Below, one piece after another: positions 59,944 through 64,000 of a stretch of DNA of 64,000 bases. The notes below the pieces were generated by a model. The model was not told the DNA's origin. It saw only the letters and a program-made list of their open reading frames with translations, and did not search any database. Position numbers and translations under genes: made by a program. The stretch is taken from contig NZ_CP033116.1 in assembly GCF_009497895.1 (NCBI RefSeq), positions 248,001 to 312,000 on the forward strand, read 5' to 3'. The stretch comes from Halopseudomonas pelagia. GTDB lineage: Bacteria; Pseudomonadota; Gammaproteobacteria; Pseudomonadales; Pseudomonadaceae. How positions within the stretch are numbered: the first letter of the stretch is position 1; the number at the start of each line of letters is the position of its first letter.

Positions 59944-60809
59944 GAATTCTCCGTTGTCTTGTTATCACTGTCTGCCTGCATCAGGCCGCGTATTTGTGGC
60001 CAGCTCACGCCCCGGCGCGTTGCTGGCACGGGCGCCTGACTGCCGGCCAGCGCCAGCAACTCGGCCATGATGGATACCGCGACCTCCATGGGACGCTTGC
60101 CGGGCACGTCCTGGCGGCCAACGGGGCAGCGAATGCAGTCAATCTGCTGCGCACTGTGGCCACGGTGCTCCAGGCGCTTGCGGAACCGTTCGGCTTTGGT
60201 CTGCGAGCCGATCAAGCCAATGCTCAAAGCACTGCCGGCATTCAGCAGTGCCCGGCACAGCTCGTAATCAAGCTGATGGTTATGCGTCAGAATCAGCGCG
60301 TGGGCATTCGCACAAAGGCTCGCGGCATCGCCCGCCGGGTCTTCGCTGAAATGCACATTGACGTTATCCGGTATCTCCTGCGGGAAGCCGTCTTCGCGCG
60401 AGTCGACCCAGGTTACCCGCCAGGGCAGCTGGCCCATGATGGTCATCAACGCCCGGGCGACATGCCCGGCGCCGAACACCACCAGCCGGGCATCACTGCC
60501 ACGCTGACCTTCCAGCAGCACGCTGACGCTGCCGCCGCAACACTGCCCGAGACTGGCGCCAAGCGGAAAGTGCTCCATATGCGACTCGAAGCGCCCGGCA
60601 GCCAGCTGCTCGCGGGCGCAGGCGATCACTTGGTACTCAAGATGCCCGCCCCCGATGGTGTCGTAACTGTGCTCGCCGGTGACGACCATCTTGCTCGACG
60701 GCTCACGCGGTACCGAGCCTGCTACGCCAAGAATGGTGACCAAAACATAGGGTTCGCCCTGACGCTCGCACTCGGCGACCGCCTGGTACCAGGTCATGCG
60801 ATGCTGCAT
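59940..60809 (-). CDS. xdhC: Xanthine dehydrogenase accessory protein XdhC
   Basis: XdhC binds the molybdenum cofactor, promotes its sulfuration and inserts it into XdhB. The 289-residue protein has the XdhC/CoxI opening (VTILGVAGSVPREPSSKMVVTGE, DTIGGGHLE), the conserved LGASLGQCCGGSVSVLLE with its cysteine pair, and a Rossmann-like LVVFGAGHVARALMTIMGQLPWRVTWVDSRE with LILTHNHQLDYELC. It overlaps xdhB by 16 bases. Confidence 0.94.
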   Translation of the reverse strand: MQHRMTWYQAVAECERQGEPYVLVTILGVAGSVPREPSSKMVVTGEHSYDTIGGGHLEYQVIACAREQLAAGRFESHMEHFPLGASLGQCCGGSVSVLLEGQRGSDARLVVFGAGHVARALMTIMGQLPWRVTWVDSREDGFPQEIPDNVNVHFSEDPAGDAASLCANAHALILTHNHQLDYELCRALLNAGSALSIGLIGSQTKAERFRKRLEHRGHSAQQIDCIRCPVGRQDVPGKRPMEVAVSIMAELLALAGSQAPVPATRRGVSWPQIRGLMQADSDNKTTENS

Positions 60810-63163
60810 GGCTGTTCCTCCCGCTGTTGTGCGGCCCAGGCGCGCGTGACGTTCATCGCGGTGAGCATGCGCTCGGGTGTGGCTGGCGTATCCAGGGGTG
60901 GGCTGTAGCGATAATCCACCAGGCTGGCGACCGCATCGCGCAGTGCGCTCCAGACCGAAATACCCAGAATCAACGGCGGCTCACCGACCGCCTTGGAGCG
61001 GAATACCGTGGCTTCTGGATTCGGGCTGGAGGCCAGCAGCGTCACGCGCATGTCCGGCGGCGTATCCGACACCGCAGGGATCTTGTAGGTCGCCGGGCCA
61101 GTGGTCAGCAACTGGCCGGTATCGCTGTAGACCAGTTCCTCGGTGGTCAGCCAACCCATGCCCTGAATAAAGCCACCTTCGATCTGACCGATATCGATCT
61201 CCGGATTCAGCGACTGCCCGGCATCATGCAGAATATCGGTGCGCAGCACGCGGTACTCGCCGGTCAGCGTATCCACCACCACTTCGGAACAGGCCGCGCC
61301 ATTGGCGTAGTACAGGAACGGGTGGCCCTGACCTTTCTCGTGGTCGTAATAGATCTTAGGCGTGGCGTAGAAGCCGGTGGAAGACAGCGACACCCGGTGC
61401 ATATAGGCGGTCTGTACGAACTTAACCCAATCGACCCGCTGGTCGCCGGCGACGACCTGGTTGTTCTCGAAGCGTACCTCGCCCGGCTCGCAAGCAAAGT
61501 GCTCGGCAGCAAACGCCACCAGCCCGGCCTTGATCTTTTCGCAGGCATCCAGCGCCGCCATACCGTTCAGATCTGATCCCGAGGACGCCGCCGTAGGCGA
61601 GGTGTTGGGTACCTTGTCAGTCCGTGTGGCCGAGACCTTGACTCGCGCCAGATCGACCTGAAAGGCCGAAGCCACGACTTGGGCAATTTTCACGTAGAGC
61701 CCCTGTCCCATCTCGGTGCCGCCATGGTTCAGGTGAATACTGCCGTCGGTGTAGATCAACACCAATGCGCCAGCCTGGTTCAGGTGCTTGGCAGTAAAGG
61801 AGATGCCGAACTTGATCGGCGTCAGCGCCAGGCCGCGTTTGAGTATCGGGCTCTTGCGGTTGAACGCAGTGATCTGCTCACGTCGTGCCTGATAGTCGGA
61901 GCTGACCTCCAGCTCATCGACCAGTCGCGGCAGCAGATGCTGCTCGATGGTCTGGCCGTAATGGGTAGTATCTCGCCCTTCACGGTATAGATTGCGCTTG
62001 CGCACAGTCAGCGGATCAAGCTGCAGGTGACGGGCGATGTCGTCCATGGCCTGCTCGATGATCATCATGCCCTGCGGGCCGCCAAAACCGCGGAAGGCGG
62101 TATTGGACACCGTGTGGGTTTTGCAGCGGTGCCCGGTTACCCGCGCCTGATCGAGAAAATAGGCGTTGTCAGCATGGAACATCGCGCGATCGACAATCGC
62201 ATCGGACAGATCCGGTGAAAAGCCGCAGCGCCCGGCGACCATCAGATCTGCGCCATGCAGCATGCCGTCCTGATCAAAGCCGACATCATAGGTATTGAAA
62301 AAGTCATGGCGTTTGCCGGTCTGCACCATGTCATCGGCGCGTGACAACCGGTATTTCACCGGCTTGCCGGTAACATGAGCGAGCAAGGCTGCGACACAGG
62401 CCAGTGCCGCAGCCTGGGTTTCCTTGCCGCCAAAGCCACCGCCCATGCGCCGGACTTCCGCCTGGACTTCATGAATCGGCACGCCAAGCACCTCGGCCAC
62501 CAGCTTCTGCACTTCAGAGGGATGCTGACTGGAGGTGTGCACGAACATGCCGCCATCCTCTGTCGGCTCGACCAGACAGGCCTGGCCCTCCAGATAGAAA
62601 TGCTCCTGCCCGCCGACATTCTGCTGGCCGCGCAAGCGATGCGGTGCATTGGCCAGCGCCTGGTCCGGCTCGCCGCGCTGCTGGGTATGACTGGGCCGTA
62701 CATAAAAGGCCTTTTCCAGCGCTTCGGCGGTGGTCAACACCGGTGGCAGCGGTTGGTACTCGACCTTGGCCAGACGCGCCGCCTTGCGCGCGGCCTCGTG
62801 ACTGGTGGCCGCGACGGCGAAGATCGGCTGGCCGATATGTTCAACGATTTCCCCAGCCAGCACCGGGTCACCCGGAAATACCGGGCCGATATCCGTATGC
62901 CCGGGTACATCGGCCACGGTGACCACGGCTATCACACCGGGGTAGCTGCGCACCGCGCTCAGGTCCATGCTCAGCACCCGCGCATGCGCCTGCTCGCTGT
63001 GCCCAACGGCGGCATGCAGCAGGCCTTCCGGCTCGGGCAGATCATCAATATAACGCGCCTGCCCGCGTACGTGCTTCCAGGCACTGTCGTGATGGGCGTT
63101 ATGTCCGGCGAGCCCGACGGGCTGCCCGGGGTGATTGGTCAGGGCTTCGGGAAGCTTACGCAT
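60794..63163 (-). CDS. xdhB: Xanthine dehydrogenase molybdenum-binding subunit XdhB
   Basis: This is the large catalytic subunit that hydroxylates hypoxanthine and xanthine to urate. The 789-residue protein has the MoCo-binding segments MGGGFGGKETQAAALACVAALLA, AFRGFGGPQGMMIIEQAMDDIA, LNHGGTEMGQGLYVKIAQV and the catalytic glutamate in FRSKAVGEPPLILGISVWSAL. The N-terminal GHNAHHDSAWKHVRGQARYIDDLPEPEGLLHAAVG is typical of bacterial XdhB. It overlaps xdhA by 8 bases. Confidence 0.96.
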   Translation of the reverse strand: MRKLPEALTNHPGQPVGLAGHNAHHDSAWKHVRGQARYIDDLPEPEGLLHAAVGHSEQAHARVLSMDLSAVRSYPGVIAVVTVADVPGHTDIGPVFPGDPVLAGEIVEHIGQPIFAVAATSHEAARKAARLAKVEYQPLPPVLTTAEALEKAFYVRPSHTQQRGEPDQALANAPHRLRGQQNVGGQEHFYLEGQACLVEPTEDGGMFVHTSSQHPSEVQKLVAEVLGVPIHEVQAEVRRMGGGFGGKETQAAALACVAALLAHVTGKPVKYRLSRADDMVQTGKRHDFFNTYDVGFDQDGMLHGADLMVAGRCGFSPDLSDAIVDRAMFHADNAYFLDQARVTGHRCKTHTVSNTAFRGFGGPQGMMIIEQAMDDIARHLQLDPLTVRKRNLYREGRDTTHYGQTIEQHLLPRLVDELEVSSDYQARREQITAFNRKSPILKRGLALTPIKFGISFTAKHLNQAGALVLIYTDGSIHLNHGGTEMGQGLYVKIAQVVASAFQVDLARVKVSATRTDKVPNTSPTAASSGSDLNGMAALDACEKIKAGLVAFAAEHFACEPGEVRFENNQVVAGDQRVDWVKFVQTAYMHRVSLSSTGFYATPKIYYDHEKGQGHPFLYYANGAACSEVVVDTLTGEYRVLRTDILHDAGQSLNPEIDIGQIEGGFIQGMGWLTTEELVYSDTGQLLTTGPATYKIPAVSDTPPDMRVTLLASSPNPEATVFRSKAVGEPPLILGISVWSALRDAVASLVDYRYSPPLDTPATPERMLTAMNVTRAWAAQQREEQPCSIA

Positions 63164-64000
63164 AATCGGTCACCATCAGTCTGTTATCGCTGTCGGCGCC
63201 GGCACTGTATTCCAGCAGGGCGCGGCGCAGCAGATTGCCGGCTACCTGTGCGCGGTACGCGGCGGAGGCACGCACGTCCGACATCGGGGAAAAATCGCTG
63301 GCCAGGGCAGCGATGGCCTTGGCGATACTGGCATCATCAAAGGTCGCTCCGCGCAGAGTGGCTTCCGCCGCGCGGGCACGCTTGGGCGTGGCAGCCATGC
63401 CGCCATAAGCCAGACGGCAATCGAGGATCTGCTCGCCGTCAAACTGAAACCAGAAAGCGCCCAGCACCGCAGAAATATCGTCATCCAGCCGCTTGGAGAC
63501 CTTGTAGATAAACAGCCGCTCGGCTGATGTCGAGGCGTCTAACCGCGGCTCCGGCACCCGCACGGTACGAATGAATTCACCCGCGCGCAGGGCGGTCTTG
63601 CGGTAATCCAGGAAGAAGTCCTCCAGCGGCAACCAGCGCGTCCCTTCAACGCTGTCGAGCTGAATCTGCGCGCCCAGCGCAATCAGCGGCGGTGGGATGT
63701 CGGCGATCGGGGAGGCGTTGCCAATATTGCCCCCCAGGGTGCCGCGATTGCGAATCTGCAGCGAGCCCAGGCGCTCGAGCATGGGGCCGAAGGCAGGCCA
63801 TCGGTCGTTCAGCACACTACCGGCGCGGCGATAGCTGACGGCGGCGCCAATACACACCCCTTCGTCCGTGACGTCGATGCGCTGCAGTTCCGGCACCTGC
63901 TCGGTGGACACCAGATGCGGCAATGTTTTCAGTTGCTGGGTGATTTCCAGGGCCAGATCGGTACTGCCAGCCACCAGCCGTGCGTCAGGCGACCCGGCAA
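63156..64000 (-). CDS. xdhA: Xanthine dehydrogenase FAD/2Fe-2S subunit XdhA (5' part beyond window)
   Basis: The frame is open to the right edge, so only the last ~280 residues are seen. They form the FAD-binding domain, with ARLVAGSTDLALEITQQL, the IGAAVSYRRAG and TLGGNIGNASPIADIPPPLIALGAQIQL segments, and the C-terminal CO-dehydrogenase-type domain (SKRLDDDISAVLGAFWFQFDGEQILDCRLAYGGMAATPKRARAAEATLRG). The N-terminal 2Fe-2S domain expected for XdhA lies outside. The GTG at 63974 is internal, since the reading upstream (GSPDARLV) still fits the family. It is the first gene visible of the operon xdhA-xdhB-xdhC-uraD-uraH-guaD-puuD. Confidence 0.95.
   Translation of the reverse strand, partial: AGSPDARLVAGSTDLALEITQQLKTLPHLVSTEQVPELQRIDVTDEGVCIGAAVSYRRAGSVLNDRWPAFGPMLERLGSLQIRNRGTLGGNIGNASPIADIPPPLIALGAQIQLDSVEGTRWLPLEDFFLDYRKTALRAGEFIRTVRVPEPRLDASTSAERLFIYKVSKRLDDDISAVLGAFWFQFDGEQILDCRLAYGGMAATPKRARAAEATLRGATFDDASIAKAIAALASDFSPMSDVRASAAYRAQVAGNLLRRALLEYSAGADSDNRLMVTDYA

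Overview
The window looks like chromosomal DNA from a Pseudomonas-lineage gammaproteobacterium. Gene content and several neighbourhoods match what I recall of P. aeruginosa (polA-ErsA-engB-cc4-dsbA-PA5488-dgcH, ampDh2, kinB-algB, dadR-dadA-ridA-dadX, tctED-opdH-tctCBA, the purine catabolism cluster). The moderate G+C, the mixing of loci that are far apart in P. aeruginosa, and the lack of phage or IS genes suggest a marine or environmental relative, perhaps Halopseudomonas. That genus call is an inference. I saw no tRNA, rRNA, CRISPR array or mobile element.

Layout. (1) 1-10074: the 3' end of polA, an ErsA-type small RNA with an AlgU promoter, engB, cytochrome c4, dsbA, an EEP-family phosphohydrolase, a GGDEF cyclase, a DASH cryptochrome, an AmpD-type amidase and a fused SpmA/SpmB-like membrane protein. 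(2) 10207-15813: a Pho box and pstS-pstC-pstA-pstB-phoU for phosphate uptake. (3) 15924-18344: two small unknown proteins, an RNase J-like metallo-beta-lactamase and a heptamer repeat. (4) 18361-25398: alanine and amine catabolism (FAD amine oxidase, Lrp-type regulator, dadA, ridA, dadX), a GNAT-nitrilase fusion and a cupin regulator. (5) 25513-27624: a HerA-like ATPase and a DUF4136 lipoprotein. (6) 27764-32730: kinB and algB, divergent from a BON-domain / four-helix / DUF1328 stress set. (7) 32815-39965: a MexEF-OprN-type RND pump with a divergent AraC regulator. (8) 40018-47641: the TctDE two-component system, porin OpdH, the TctCBA transporter and an AbrB-type membrane protein. (9) 47729-52244: a hydrolase and thioesterase pair, a DJ-1 protein and pxpABC. 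(10) 52432-64000: purine uptake and degradation (BMP-type binding protein, 8-oxoguanine deaminase, a 2OG-Fe oxygenase, puuD, guaD, uraH, uraD, xdhC, xdhB, partial xdhA).

The most interesting signals are regulatory. Between algB and the BON gene there is a near-consensus -24/-12 (sigma-54) element, with two 15-bp palindromes about three helical turns apart upstream of it. AlgB belongs to the NtrC family and keeps its GAFTGA sigma-54 contact loop. In the purine region, two divergent sigma-54-like promoters flank a pair of NtrC-like dyads, and a third sigma-54-like promoter with its own NtrC-like dyad precedes the purine-binding-protein gene. The window also holds a dyad wrapped around the dgcH -10 box, 11-bp tandem repeats suited to TctD, a Crc/Hfq-type motif beside the opdH ribosome binding site, a TetR-type operator, and an intrinsic terminator just ahead of dadX. 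All promoter and operator calls were made by eye and are untested.
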